Source: Methylomicrobium lacus LW14
GTDB taxonomy: Bacteria; Pseudomonadota; Gammaproteobacteria; Methylococcales; Methylomonadaceae
Direction of reading: 5' to 3'
Assembly (NCBI RefSeq): GCF_000527095.1
Contig: NZ_AZUN01000001.1
Coordinates: forward strand, 3,733,501-3,797,500
Length of the DNA stretch: 64,000 bases
The translations under genes were made by a program, and so were the position numbers. The notes under the pieces were generated by a model. That model was not told the origin of the DNA and searched no databases. It saw only the letters and a program-made list of their open reading frames with translations. Below are positions 49,503 through 59,774 of this stretch, one piece after another (positions within the stretch are counted from its first letter, which is position 1; every line of letters starts with the position of its first letter).

Positions 49503-50321
49503 ATGTTGGGGGTATTGGACAAAATGCAGGTCAAATTGGAGCTGCCGGTAGAGTACCGCCTGCCGCTCGGCGATCAGACGGTGGAGTTGAACCCCTTGCT
49601 TGGGCAGACGATCAGGCTGCGCTACACCGGCAACATTTTTTGCGTGCACTGCGGCAAGGCGACCAAAAAAAGTTTCAGCCAGGGTTACTGCTACCCCTGC
49701 TTCATCAAGCTGGCGCAGTGCGACATGTGCATCATGAAGCCGGAAATCTGCCACTACGCGGCCGGCACCTGCCGCGAGCCGGCCTGGGGCGAGCAGTTCT
49801 GCATGCAGCCGCATATCGTCTATCTGGCCAATTCGAGCGGCATCAAGGTCGGCATCACCCGAGAGGGGCAAATCCCGACGCGCTGGATAGACCAGGGCGC
49901 GGTGCAGGCCCTGCCGATCTTCCGTGTGCCGTCGCGCCATGTGTCCGGCCTGATCGAAGTGATTATCGCCAGGCACATCAGCGACAAGACCCGCTGGCAG
50001 CAAATGCTGAAGAACCAGGTCAGTCCGGTCGATCTTCAGGCCGAGCGCGATAGGTTGCGGGAGCTATGCAGAGCCGAGCTGGATGAGCTGATCGCCCGGT
50101 ACGGCAACCAGGCGATCGAATTTTTGACGGATCAACCCGGCGTCGATATCCGCTATCCGGTCGACCAGTATCCGGTCAAGGTCGCATCGTTCAATCTGGA
50201 CAAAAACCCGGAAGTTGCGGGCGTTCTGCACGGCATCAAAGGCCAGTACCTGCTGCTCGATAGCGGCGTGATCAATATTCGCAAGTTTACCGGATACGAG
50301 GTCGAGTTTTCCGGAGCGTAG
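49503..50321 (+). CDS. DUF2797 protein
   Basis: 272 residues from ATG 49503, 8 bases after moaE. The DUF2797 pattern is clear: RYTGNIFCVHCGKATKKSF, QGYCYPCFIKLAQCDMCIMKPE, then MQPHIVYLANSSGIKVGITR and QGAVQAL. Several Cys and His suggest a zinc-binding site near the N-terminus, and the VYLANSSGIKVGI part resembles a GIY-YIG-type fold. Function is not known; the link with moaDE is positional only. Confidence 0.87.
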   Translation: MLGVLDKMQVKLELPVEYRLPLGDQTVELNPLLGQTIRLRYTGNIFCVHCGKATKKSFSQGYCYPCFIKLAQCDMCIMKPEICHYAAGTCREPAWGEQFCMQPHIVYLANSSGIKVGITREGQIPTRWIDQGAVQALPIFRVPSRHVSGLIEVIIARHISDKTRWQQMLKNQVSPVDLQAERDRLRELCRAELDELIARYGNQAIEFLTDQPGVDIRYPVDQYPVKVASFNLDKNPEVAGVLHGIKGQYLLLDSGVINIRKFTGYEVEFSGA

Positions 50322-50367
50322 TTGATAAGCCGGCTTCGGAGTGGGTTTTTCCGAGGCGCCTGTCCTG

Positions 50368-50898
50368 CTAATGCCTGTCGTGCATCGCGCCATGCGGGTG
50401 TCCCGGCATGGCGTCCGAGCCGTGATCGGCCAATTGGGCGCCGAACCAGCGGTGGATTGCATCTATCAGGCCGGCCTCCTTCGAGGCATAGGTGATTTCG
50501 GCGCCGTTGTCGAGTTCCTTGTATACGACATGAAGCTGTTCGGGTTTGGCGCGGCGCAATTCGGTCAGGCCGGGCATGTTCTCGCCGTGAATTTTGGCCG
50601 GATTGGAAAAGTCGCCGCGGCTGAATTCCTGTGATATTTTCTTCAGGTGCCGCCGAATCAATTCGATTTGTTCGGCATTGCCTTGTTCTCTGATAATCAC
50701 CTGCTGAATCCCGCCCGTCTCGGTTTTGGCAAAGATGTGCCGGGTCTGTTTCAGGTCGAAAGGCATGACATGCATGCCGTGCCGGGTCACTTCCTCTAAA
50801 CGTTCGGGACTCGCGGTTTGCGCCGGGGCCGGTTGCACGAGTGTCAGGCTAAGCGCTGCGGCAATCAATAAGGGATTCGGTTTGCTGGGGAGGGGCAT
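50368..50898 (-). CDS. Secreted protein of a family often labelled aspartate carbamoyltransferase
   Basis: About 176 residues from ATG 50898 with a signal peptide (about 1-26, ending APA). The core TRHIFAKTETGGIQQVIIRE, NAEQIELIRRHLKKISQEFSRGDFSNPAKIHG, MPGLTELRRA marks a family of small exported proteins. Database labels of aspartate carbamoyltransferase for this family are not supported by the sequence: no such catalytic motifs are present. His-rich C-terminus (HPHGAMHDRH) suggests metal binding. Function unknown. Confidence 0.7.
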   Translation of the reverse strand: MPLPSKPNPLLIAAALSLTLVQPAPAQTASPERLEEVTRHGMHVMPFDLKQTRHIFAKTETGGIQQVIIREQGNAEQIELIRRHLKKISQEFSRGDFSNPAKIHGENMPGLTELRRAKPEQLHVVYKELDNGAEITYASKEAGLIDAIHRWFGAQLADHGSDAMPGHPHGAMHDRH

Positions 50899-51018
50899 AA
50901 AAGAGTCTCTATGGGTCGGAGAAATATAGAGTGTCCGATGCCGGGATAACCGGCGACACCACCTATTGGTCATCGACGCGTTGTATTTTTCTAATAAAAG
51001 CGCCTAATTGATTTTGAA

Positions 51019-51357
51019 TTAGCCCGGCGGCCAATGCAGAGCTCGCCCGCCGAGCAGATGCAAATGCAGATGATAAACCGCCTGGCCGCCGTTCCGGTTG
51101 CAGTTGAACAGCGTTCGGTAGCCTTCCTCGGCGATGCCTTCCTGTTCGGCCAGTTTGACCGCGGTTTGCAGCAGTTGACCTCCCAGATGGGCGTCGTCGA
51201 GTTCGTTCAGCGTGGCGATATGGCGTTTCGGGATCACCAGGATGTGGACCGGGGCCTGCGGGTTGATGTCGCGGAACGCCATGAGGGTGTCGTCTTCGTA
51301 AACCACGTCCGGTTTGATATCGCCGGCGACCATTTTGCAGAATAAACAGTTCGTCAT
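51019..51357 (-). CDS. HIT-family (HinT-like) nucleotide hydrolase
   Basis: 112 residues with CLFCKMVAGDIKPDVVYEDD and the histidine triad VYHLHLHLLGGR. HinT proteins hydrolyse adenosine phosphoramidates. Here the strand-alternating His are all present, so it is probably active. It stands alone. Confidence 0.93.
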   Translation of the reverse strand: MTNCLFCKMVAGDIKPDVVYEDDTLMAFRDINPQAPVHILVIPKRHIATLNELDDAHLGGQLLQTAVKLAEQEGIAEEGYRTLFNCNRNGGQAVYHLHLHLLGGRALHWPPG

Positions 51358-51569
51358 CGTTTTGCCTTGTTCCAGGGGAAGGTAATAATCATGGGTTGAT
51401 GCGTAGAAGATATCGCATTGGATGATGCATTTTATACCGAACCGAAGTTTGCGGGGCTGACTTTAATCGTCGGAAACAATGTGCGCATCGCGCACGCTTT
51501 TTCAAAGCGTTCCGTTGGCAGGCCCAGAAGGTGCGCGATGCGTATGCGGCTTGAAATGGTCGGAGGGGC
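51358..51569. other. Intergenic region with degenerate inverted repeat
   Basis: 212 bases. GTGCGCATCGCGCAC (51479-51493) recurs as a near-complement at about 51533-51546, a small REP-like hairpin arrangement. No gene seen. Confidence 0.5.
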
Positions 51570-52166
51570 TTAAATCGTACGGCGCCCGTTAAACGCATGC
51601 AGCAGCGTGCCGCTGTCGATGAATTCAAGCTCGCCGCCCATCGGCACGCCGTGCGCGATGCGGCTGGCCTGGACATGGTGCTTGCGGGCGAGTTCGCCGA
51701 TGAAGAAGGCGGTTACCTCGCCTTCGACGGTCGAGTTGGTCGCCAGCACCAGTTCCTTGATCTGGCCCGCGGCCAGCTGCTGTTCGAGCTGGTCGAGGCC
51801 GAGTTCGCCGGGGCCGATGCCGTCCAGTGGCGACAGGCGGCCGTGCAGCACGAAATACAGGCCCTTGAACACGGTCGCCTGTTCGATGATCCAGACGTCG
51901 GATGGGTTTTCGACGATGCAGACGAGTGATTTGTCGCGCGCCGGATTCGCGCAGAGGTCGCAGAGCGGCTTTTCGGTCAGGGTGCGGCAGTTGCCGCATT
52001 GGCCGATGCGGTCGATCGCCAGCAGCAGGGTTTCGGCCAGCGTGCGCGCGCCCTGGCGGTCTTTTTGCAAGAGGTGGAAGGCCATGCGCTGCGCGGTCTT
52101 CGGGCCGACGCCGGGCAGGCAGCGCAGGTGCTGGATCAGCCGGCCCAGGAGGCCGTTGTCGCGCAT
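51570..52166 (-). CDS. recR: Recombination mediator RecR
   Basis: 198 residues: helix-hairpin-helix LPGVGPKTAQRMAFHLL, the zinc site CGNCRTLTEKPLCDLC and the Toprim domain with VCIVENPSDVWIIEQ and HGRLSPLDGIGP. With RecF/RecO it loads RecA at gaps. It is third in the dnaX-ybaB-recR order, common in gammaproteobacteria. Confidence 0.97.
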   Translation of the reverse strand: MRDNGLLGRLIQHLRCLPGVGPKTAQRMAFHLLQKDRQGARTLAETLLLAIDRIGQCGNCRTLTEKPLCDLCANPARDKSLVCIVENPSDVWIIEQATVFKGLYFVLHGRLSPLDGIGPGELGLDQLEQQLAAGQIKELVLATNSTVEGEVTAFFIGELARKHHVQASRIAHGVPMGGELEFIDSGTLLHAFNGRRTI

Positions 52167-52168
52167 GC

Positions 52169-52492
52169 TTAGAACGGCATTTGAAAGCCGGGAGGCAAGG
52201 GCAGGCCGGCGGTAATTTCGGTCATCTTTTCTTTCTTCATCTTCGCGACCTTGTTGACCGCGTCATTGATCGCGGCCGCGACCAGATCTTCGAGCATGTC
52301 CTTGTCGTCGCCGATCAGGGACGGGTCGATCGTGACCTTGCGCGCTTCGCGCTTGCCGGTCATCAGGATCGTGACTAGGCCGCCGCCGGCTTGGCCGGTC
52401 ACTTCCATCGCTTCGATTTCTTCCTTCGCGCGTTTGAAGTCTTCCTGCATTTTCTGGGCTTGCTGCATGATGCTGCCGAGAGGATTTTTCAT
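52169..52492 (-). CDS. ybaB: Nucleoid-associated protein YbaB/EbfC
   Basis: 107 residues: NPLGSIMQQAQKMQEDFKRAKEEIE, then GLVTILMTGKREARKVTIDPSLI and a Met/Lys-rich end. It binds DNA as a dimer. Between dnaX and recR with gaps of 15 and 2 bases, in the same operon. Confidence 0.96.
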   Translation of the reverse strand: MKNPLGSIMQQAQKMQEDFKRAKEEIEAMEVTGQAGGGLVTILMTGKREARKVTIDPSLIGDDKDMLEDLVAAAINDAVNKVAKMKKEKMTEITAGLPLPPGFQMPF

Positions 52493-52507
52493 GGGTATTC
52501 TCCTGGA

Positions 52508-54112
52508 TTAAACGGGTTCAATGGTGCCGGGAATGACCCGTGCGCCGAAATGTTCTTTGAGGGCCTGAATGTTTTGATCCGCTTCGATCGCGTCGACCGC
52601 GGCCTGTTGCTGGTCTTCGCGCTGCTTCAGCAGTTGCTCGGCCGGCGTCGCGGTGGTCGGTTTTTCGATCAGGATCGTCAGTTTGAGCGGTTTGCCGCGC
52701 AAGGTGCGCAGCGAGGCTTGCAGTTTTTCGATGCGCATCGGCGACAGCATGGTCTGATACGCAGGGTCCAGCAACAGCGTGCAGGCATGATCGTCGATCG
52801 ACTGCAAGGCGCATTGCTGCGCCAGTTGTTTGGTAATGCTCTCGAGCCGCATCGCCGCGATCATCTCCAGCCAGTTGTCGGTGGCGGGCAGGGCTGGCGC
52901 AGGTGCTTGTGTTCGGGGTTCTTCGCGCGCCGGTTGGCTCACGGCGGGCGCGGGTGCCGGCCGGGTCGGTATCGATGCCGGAGCCGGTTTCGCAGCCGGT
53001 TGCGGGCGTTTTTCCTGGGCGATATCCCCTGCGACCGGCCGAAACGCCAGCATGCGCAGCAGCGCCATTTCAAAGCCGCTTCTGGGGTCGGGCGCGAGGT
53101 CCAGATCTTTTTGGCCGAGCAGGCCGATCTGGTAATAAAGATGCACGTCTTCGGGCGGCAGTTGGGCCGCCAGGGTTTTGATCAGTTCGCCGTCGAGGCC
53201 CGCATCGATATGCACCGGCGCCTGCTGCAGCACCGCGATCGCATGCAGGGCTTGCAGGAGTTGGCGCAGCACGCCGCTGAAGTCGGGCGATAAGTCGGCC
53301 AGGCCGGCGATGATTTGCAAGAGGCCTGGCGCATCCTGAGCGGCCAGCGCATTGAGCAGGTCGCCGACCGGTTGCTGCGCAATCACGCCGAGCATCGAGC
53401 CGACATCGTCTGCAGTCACCTTGCCGTTGCCGTGCACGATCGCCTGGTCGAGCAGGCTCAGGCCGTCGCGCATGCTGCCGTCGGCGGCGCGCGCCAACAG
53501 CTTCAGGGCCGGGGCTTCGAAGGCGATGGTTTCCTGGTTCAGGATGAATTCCATCTGTCCGCTGATCTGTTCGGGCGACAAGCGTTTCAGGTTGAATTGC
53601 AGGCAGCGCGACAGTACGGTGACCGGAATCTTGTGCGGGTCGGTCGTCGCGAGCAGGAATTTGACATGCGCGGGCGGCTCTTCGAGCGTCTTCAGCAGGG
53701 CGTTGAAGCTGTGGCCGGACAGCATGTGCACTTCGTCGATCAGATAGACCTTGAAGCGGCCCTGGTTCGGCGCATATTGGGCATTGTCGAGCAGGTCGCG
53801 GGTGTCTTCGACCTTGGTGCGCGAGGCGGCATCGACTTCGATCAAATCCAGAAAACGGCCTTCATCGACATCGCGGCAGACCTTGCAGGCGCCACAGGGA
53901 TTATAATCCTGTAGATTTTCGCAGTTGATGGCTTTGGCCAGAATACGGGCCAGGGTGGTTTTGCCGACGCCGCGGGTGCCGGTAAACAGATAGGCATGAT
54001 GCAGACGATCATGCTGCAAGGCGTTAATCAACGACTTGACGACATGTTCTTGACCGACGATTTCGGAGAAATTATGCGGGCGCCATTTGCGGGCGAGAAC
54101 CTGGTAACTCAT
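52508..54112 (-). CDS. dnaX: DNA polymerase III tau/gamma subunit
   Basis: 534 residues from ATG 54112; upstream codons in frame run into 4.5S RNA and are excluded. YQVLARKWRPHNFSEIVGQEHV, Walker A GTRGVGKTTLARI, a zinc site CxxCxxC (NPCGACKVCRDV with an earlier Cys), LIDEVHML and the TTDPHKIPVTVLSRC sensor are all present. A Pro/Ala-rich linker (about 380-440) leads to the short tau C-terminal part. It loads the sliding clamp and holds the polymerase together. Confidence 0.97.
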   Translation of the reverse strand: MSYQVLARKWRPHNFSEIVGQEHVVKSLINALQHDRLHHAYLFTGTRGVGKTTLARILAKAINCENLQDYNPCGACKVCRDVDEGRFLDLIEVDAASRTKVEDTRDLLDNAQYAPNQGRFKVYLIDEVHMLSGHSFNALLKTLEEPPAHVKFLLATTDPHKIPVTVLSRCLQFNLKRLSPEQISGQMEFILNQETIAFEAPALKLLARAADGSMRDGLSLLDQAIVHGNGKVTADDVGSMLGVIAQQPVGDLLNALAAQDAPGLLQIIAGLADLSPDFSGVLRQLLQALHAIAVLQQAPVHIDAGLDGELIKTLAAQLPPEDVHLYYQIGLLGQKDLDLAPDPRSGFEMALLRMLAFRPVAGDIAQEKRPQPAAKPAPASIPTRPAPAPAVSQPAREEPRTQAPAPALPATDNWLEMIAAMRLESITKQLAQQCALQSIDDHACTLLLDPAYQTMLSPMRIEKLQASLRTLRGKPLKLTILIEKPTTATPAEQLLKQREDQQQAAVDAIEADQNIQALKEHFGARVIPGTIEPV

Positions 54113-54146
54113 TTCAGGCTCGGTACGGATAAAAAGCGAGTAGGGC

Positions 54147-54256
54147 GGTAACCGCACCAGCCACATCCCGGCACACGAATCTGCTGCTACCGTTGCTTCC
54201 TTCCGGACCTGGCGGGGTTTGCAGCGTATCGTTGCGAGAGGACCGATACGGTCACC
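54147..54256 (-). ncRNA. ffs: 4.5S RNA of the signal recognition particle
   Basis: About 110 bases on the minus strand. It has the SRP core with GGTCCGGAAGGAAGCA (complement of 54193-54208) and GTGTGCCGGGATG before the 3' end. Ends pair as GGTGACCG (54256-54249) with CGGTTACC (54154-54147), including one G-U and two A-U pairs. This is the bacterial small SRP RNA, which with Ffh targets membrane proteins. Its place directly upstream of dnaX is the arrangement known in pseudomonads. Confidence 0.96.
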
Positions 54257-54431
54257 ATAATTCAGCCTTAGCGGCTGTGAGTTGGCTATTATCTGCGGGA
54301 TTTGAAAAAAATGCAAGCCTTGTTGCAATAATTTTTTTTCGATCCCGAATCGGCGGTAACAGCATGGGCTTAATCATGCTAAAGTTAGCCGATTCGATAA
54401 GCGCATTCATTCTAACCTGAAAACGAACAAT

Positions 54432-55709
<1,278 letters not shown>

Positions 55710-55828
55710 GGGCCTGTTGCTCAAATGATTTTGGCGCGTGCCTGTAGGATTGATCGCATTCGCGAGGGTTGCTGGATTTACCTTGCAAACTATCTTGCGC
55801 GGAGGCTTGCCAAATAAATTATAAATTG

Positions 55829-55837
55829 TGGTAGAAT
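55829..55837 (+). promoter_or_regulatory. Extended -10 promoter
   Basis: TGGTAGAAT: an extended -10 (TG, one base, TAGAAT). A weak TTGCCA -35 lies at 55807-55812 (19-base spacer). It would give an 80-base leader for the gene at 55921, which has an AGAGGA site. Confidence 0.55.
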
Positions 55838-55920
55838 CGCAGACGGTACACTAATACCGTTTCAAAACCGTTACTGATTTATAAAATCAAATAACAAAAA
55901 AAACAGAGGACTCTAACAAT

Positions 55921-56307
55921 ATGAAAATCATGAAAAAAATCGCACTTGCTGCACTGGTCGGCGCTTCCATGGGTGTTTTCTCTACCTCTGCAATGGCGGA
56001 AGCTTCTGACGGCAGAATCGTATATGCTCCAAAAGATGCGATTGATCTGACCATTAAGAAAATCGAAGCGGCTCTGGCTTCTGCAACTTCCGGCGGCGAT
56101 GCTGAAACGATCGCCAGCCTGACCAAAGAAGCATCAGACATGAGCAAAGAAATCAACGCAAACGACAAGGTTGATATCGCTCGCAGCCGCGCTAACGTTG
56201 TATTGAAAAACGCTCGCAACGCTGCTAAAGCTGGCAATATTCCAGAAGCAGAACAACTGTTGAGAAAAGCGCTGCAAGACTTCACCGCGCTGAAAGGTTT
56301 ACTCTAA
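55921..56307 (+). CDS. Small secreted helical protein (128 residues)
   Basis: A signal peptide (about 1-26, AMA cleavage) is followed by a wholly alpha-helical protein with Ala/Lys-rich repeats (IKKIEAALASATS, ANVVLKNARNAAKAG, EQLLRKALQDF). TPR-like or helical-bundle small periplasmic proteins of this type are often abundant. It has its own promoter and a strong terminator. No family recognised. Confidence 0.75.
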   Translation: MKIMKKIALAALVGASMGVFSTSAMAEASDGRIVYAPKDAIDLTIKKIEAALASATSGGDAETIASLTKEASDMSKEINANDKVDIARSRANVVLKNARNAAKAGNIPEAEQLLRKALQDFTALKGLL

Positions 56308-56319
56308 ATTCTTGCTTGA

Positions 56320-56356
56320 AAGCTTATCGGGAGGCTTCGTGCTTCCCGATAAGCTT
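56320..56356. terminator. Bidirectional-type hairpin terminator
   Basis: AAGCTTATCGGGA (56320-56332) and its exact complement (56344-56356) form a 13-bp stem with a further GGC/GCC-like inner part. It follows the stop of the 55921 gene and faces the end of the minus-strand pump genes; the T-run is weak. Confidence 0.8.
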
Positions 56357-56425
56357 ATTCCGTTTACTTCCCGCTTCGCCTTACCTTTTTGGAAGCCCGG
56401 CCGAATCCCGGTGGGTTTCTTTCCC

Positions 56426-58048
56426 TCAATGCCCGCCGCTTGCTCCGCTGTCAGCCGAGACTTTGCTGACCCACGGCATCAGCAATAGCGTGGTAAAAAA
56501 CACCGCCGCCAGAATATGAAACATCATATTCAGCGTCAGCACTTCGGCTTCGCGCATCGCCATTCCGTAAAGCTGCTTCAGCGCCGCCGATTCCGCATCC
56601 GGCAATCCGCTACCCGACAACCGCTCCCGCAAACCGCCCAATAGCGCCTGTGCCTGCGGCGAGCCTGGCGTCACATGCTCGCGCAGCGCCGCGTAATTGC
56701 CCTTGTTCAATTGAATCATCAGCGTATTCGCGACCGCGAGGCCGATCGCGCCGCCCAGGTTGCGCGTCAAATTGTAAAGCCCGCTGGCATTCTTGACTTC
56801 CTCCGGCGGCAAGGTGCCCAGCGCCAGGGAATTGATCGGCAGGAAACAATACATTAACGAAAAGCCCCGAATCGCCTGCGGCCAGAAAAACTCCCAGTAG
56901 CCGGAGTCATAGGTCAGATTGCCGTTCATCCAGCAACCCAGCGCGAAACCGGACAAACCCAGCGCCAGCATCAGCCGCGAATCGATGCGTTTCACCAAGG
57001 GGCCCGCGACGAAGGCGGACAGCAACTGGAACATGCCGGTGACCATGATGTACTGGCCGATCTGCAGGCTGTTCAGTCCCTTGACGCTGGCCAGATAGAC
57101 CGGCATCAGAAACATCAGCGTGAACATGCCGATGCCGAGTATGAAACCGAGCGTGCAGCCAACCGTGAAGTTGCGATTGCGGAACGCCCACAGGTCGACG
57201 ATAGGATGATCTATCGTCAGTTCGCGGTAAAGCATCGCCATGCCCGAGGCGACCGCGACGCATGTGAAAAACACGATCTCCCGGCTCTCGAACCATTGCT
57301 CCTTCACGCCTTCTTCCAGCACGAATTGCGAACTGCCGAGAAAGACTACGATATAGACGATGCCGAGAAAATCGATCTTCTTCAGCAAATCCCACTCGGG
57401 CTCATCGACACGCACGAACTGCCATGTCGCCAAACACACCAGCACGCCCGGCACCAGATTGATCAGAAACAGCGCCTTCCAGGACACGAATTCGGTCAGA
57501 TAGCCGCCCAGCACAGGGCCCGCGGTCGGTGCAATCATCACCACCATGCCGACCACGATCACCATCGTCGGTTGCAGGCGCGGCGGAAACAAGGTGTAGA
57601 TCACCGCAAATACGGTCGGTATCATCGCGCCGCCGAACAAGCCCTGAAAAGCCCGGAACACCACCATCGACGGCAGATTCCAGGCCAGCACGCAGCATAG
57701 GCTCATCAGGGTAAAACCGCCGCAGGACAGCACGAACAAGATGCGCGTCGAAAAGGCGCGCGCTAGCCAGCCTGACAGCGGAATGATCACGACTTCCGCC
57801 ACCAGATAGGCGGTCTGCACCCAGGTGATCTCGTCCTTGGTCGCCGATAGCCCGGCCTGAATCTGTTCCAGCGAACTCGCGACGATCTGGATGTCCAGAA
57901 TCGCCATGAAAATGCCGAAGACCATCGCGGTGAAGCCGAGCCATTGCGGGGTCGTCAGCTCGCCATGGGGTGGGTTTTCGATCGTTATTATTGCCGAGGC
58001 ATGCTGCTTGTCTTCAGGGCGAGTGGGTAATGATTCACTGACGGACAT
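56426..58048 (-). CDS. emrB: EmrB-type MFS drug efflux protein (DHA2)
   Basis: 540 residues with 14 membrane segments. Marks are LGFTAMVFGIFMAILDIQIVASSLEQIQAGL, the DHA2 motif YLVAEVVIIPLSGWLARAFSTRILF (split as YLVAEVVIIP and LSGWLARAFS) and MIAPTAGPVLGGYL. It pumps drugs by proton antiport together with the EmrA-like protein encoded just upstream (6-base gap). Confidence 0.92.
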   Translation of the reverse strand: MSVSESLPTRPEDKQHASAIITIENPPHGELTTPQWLGFTAMVFGIFMAILDIQIVASSLEQIQAGLSATKDEITWVQTAYLVAEVVIIPLSGWLARAFSTRILFVLSCGGFTLMSLCCVLAWNLPSMVVFRAFQGLFGGAMIPTVFAVIYTLFPPRLQPTMVIVVGMVVMIAPTAGPVLGGYLTEFVSWKALFLINLVPGVLVCLATWQFVRVDEPEWDLLKKIDFLGIVYIVVFLGSSQFVLEEGVKEQWFESREIVFFTCVAVASGMAMLYRELTIDHPIVDLWAFRNRNFTVGCTLGFILGIGMFTLMFLMPVYLASVKGLNSLQIGQYIMVTGMFQLLSAFVAGPLVKRIDSRLMLALGLSGFALGCWMNGNLTYDSGYWEFFWPQAIRGFSLMYCFLPINSLALGTLPPEEVKNASGLYNLTRNLGGAIGLAVANTLMIQLNKGNYAALREHVTPGSPQAQALLGGLRERLSGSGLPDAESAALKQLYGMAMREAEVLTLNMMFHILAAVFFTTLLLMPWVSKVSADSGASGGH

Positions 58049-58054
58049 GACCGT

Positions 58055-59080
58055 TTACCGCACTCTGACTTTGATCGTGGTCGAGAGCCCGGGCCTGAGG
58101 CCGTCAAGATCGGTGCCCGCGCGGAACTTGATCTTTACCGGTACCCGGCGCACAATCTTGGTGAAGTTGCCGGTTGCGTTTTCCGGTGGCAGCAGGCTGA
58201 ATTCGGAGCCGGAAGCCGGCGCAAAACTGTCAACGATGCCCTCGAAAACGCGGCCGGGAGCCGCATCGACCCGAATTTCAACCGCCTGTCCCGCTGTCAT
58301 CTGGGCGATCTGGGTTTCCTTGAAGTTGGCTTCGACAAAGAGGCCGTCGGCCGGAATCAAGAAGGCGAGCGCGCTGCCCGGTTGCACCAGCTGGCCCACC
58401 TGCACGCTGCGGTTGCCGATCACGCCGTCGAACGGTGCGACGATGCGGGTATTCGCCAGGTCGATCCGGGCCAGTTCCAGCATCGCCTCCGCCGCTTTCA
58501 GGCGGGCACGGCTTTCGGTCATGCGGGCATCCAGCGTAGACAGTCGGCTTTCCGCGCCCTCTTTGGCTGAAACGAATTTGTTGCGCTCGGCCTTGGCCTG
58601 TTTATAAGCCGAATCGGCCGCATCGCGGCTTTGCGCGGAAATGGCGCCTTCGTCGGCCAGGTTCGTAAAGCGTTTCAGATCCTTGGCCGACTTTTCGACG
58701 CTCGCTTCGGCCACGGCGATGTTAGCGTGCTCCTGGCGGATCATCGCACCCTGCGCCCGTTTGTCGGTTTCCAGCGTCTCGGCGCTGGCCTTTTCGAGCA
58801 GGACCTGTGCCTCGGCCTGCGCGGCCTTGGCCTGAAAGTCGTGGTCGTCGATCACCACCAACAGATCGCCGCGCTTCACATGTTGGTTGTCTTCGAGCAG
58901 CACTTCCTTCACATAGCCGCTTTCTTTCGGGCTGATCAGGCCCATGTGCGACTTCAGATAGGCATTGTCGGTGCTCTCGAAAGGATGCACGATTTTGAGC
59001 CAATAAAAGGCGCCGGCCGATGCCGCCAGCAGTAGGAGGGCGATCATGAACAACGGTGTCTTGTAAAAGGGAGTGTGCAT
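58055..59080 (-). CDS. emrA: EmrA-type membrane fusion protein
   Basis: 341 residues: one N-terminal membrane helix (about 8-28), biotinyl-lipoyl-like part STDNAYLKSHMGLISPKESGYV, a long coiled coil (about 90-215) and a beta-barrel with RIVAPFDGVIGNRSVQVGQLV. It links EmrB to an outer-membrane channel, for which the NodT-type gene at 59764 is a candidate. First gene of its operon, with the operator at 59095-59115 in front. Confidence 0.92.
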   Translation of the reverse strand: MHTPFYKTPLFMIALLLLAASAGAFYWLKIVHPFESTDNAYLKSHMGLISPKESGYVKEVLLEDNQHVKRGDLLVVIDDHDFQAKAAQAEAQVLLEKASAETLETDKRAQGAMIRQEHANIAVAEASVEKSAKDLKRFTNLADEGAISAQSRDAADSAYKQAKAERNKFVSAKEGAESRLSTLDARMTESRARLKAAEAMLELARIDLANTRIVAPFDGVIGNRSVQVGQLVQPGSALAFLIPADGLFVEANFKETQIAQMTAGQAVEIRVDAAPGRVFEGIVDSFAPASGSEFSLLPPENATGNFTKIVRRVPVKIKFRAGTDLDGLRPGLSTTIKVRVR

Positions 59081-59094
59081 AAATTAAGGATTGC

Positions 59095-59115
59095 TAAACT
59101 AAACGGTTTAGTTTA
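59095..59115. promoter_or_regulatory. 21-bp perfect palindrome, TetR operator
   Basis: Arms TAAACTAAAC and GTTTAGTTTA around a single G, without a mismatch. It lies in the 85-base gap between the divergent emrA and tetR starts, 15 bases from the emrA ATG and 50 from tetR. It should serve both promoters and let the TetR protein control the pump and itself. Confidence 0.93.
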
Positions 59116-59165
59116 TTTTACTCACGAACCCGATCCATAAGCAATCAAATTTTTAGAGTAAGATC

Positions 59166-59774
59166 ATGACTCACGCTTCCCCATCCAAACGACAGGCCAT
59201 CCTGGCTGCCGCAAGGCAGGCATTTCTCGCGCACGGCTACAGCGGCGTCAGCATGGAAGCGATCGCAGAGGCCGCGCCGGTCTCGAAGCCGACGCTGTAC
59301 AGCCATTTTCACGGCAAGCAGGAACTGTTCTCGGCGGTGATCGCCGAACAGTGCGAATCCCTGCTCATAACGCTCGCTAGTTCGCAGGGCAACAACCAGA
59401 ATCCCGAAGTCGGACTGAAAAGGATTGCCCGCGCTTTCGTCGATCTGATTTATGCGCCCGAGTCGCTGCAGCTTTACCGGCTGATCATCTCCGAGCAGCA
59501 ACATTTTCCGGAATTGGGAGCTCAGGTCTACCGATCCGGCCCCGAACCGGTTCTGACGCAACTGTCCTCTTACCTTGCCGAGCTGGCCGCGAGCGACACG
59601 ATGCAAATTGCCGATGTCGAGGCATCGAGCCGTCTGTTTCTGAGTATGTTGAAGGGGGACGAGCATTTTCGTTGCCTGCTTGGGATGCAGGACGGATTGA
59701 ACGCTGCGGAGAAGGAAAATATGATCAATGCTGCCGTTGCCTTGTTTCTGAAGGGACATCGCTATGAAGCCTAG
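59166..59774 (+). CDS. TetR-family regulator of the efflux genes
   Basis: 202 residues. N-terminal helix-turn-helix AFLAHGYSGVSMEAIAEAA and KPTLYSHFHGKQELF, with a C-terminal domain of the AefR/TetR_C type (RRLIISEQQHFPELG-like). It is divergent from emrAB across the 21-bp operator, and its end overlaps the NodT gene by 11 bases. It probably represses both transcription units. Confidence 0.93.
   Translation: MTHASPSKRQAILAAARQAFLAHGYSGVSMEAIAEAAPVSKPTLYSHFHGKQELFSAVIAEQCESLLITLASSQGNNQNPEVGLKRIARAFVDLIYAPESLQLYRLIISEQQHFPELGAQVYRSGPEPVLTQLSSYLAELAASDTMQIADVEASSRLFLSMLKGDEHFRCLLGMQDGLNAAEKENMINAAVALFLKGHRYEA

Noticed and set aside
52391..53293. 300-codon plus-strand frame
   Set aside because: Antisense to dnaX and ybaB, Arg/Gly-rich shadow.
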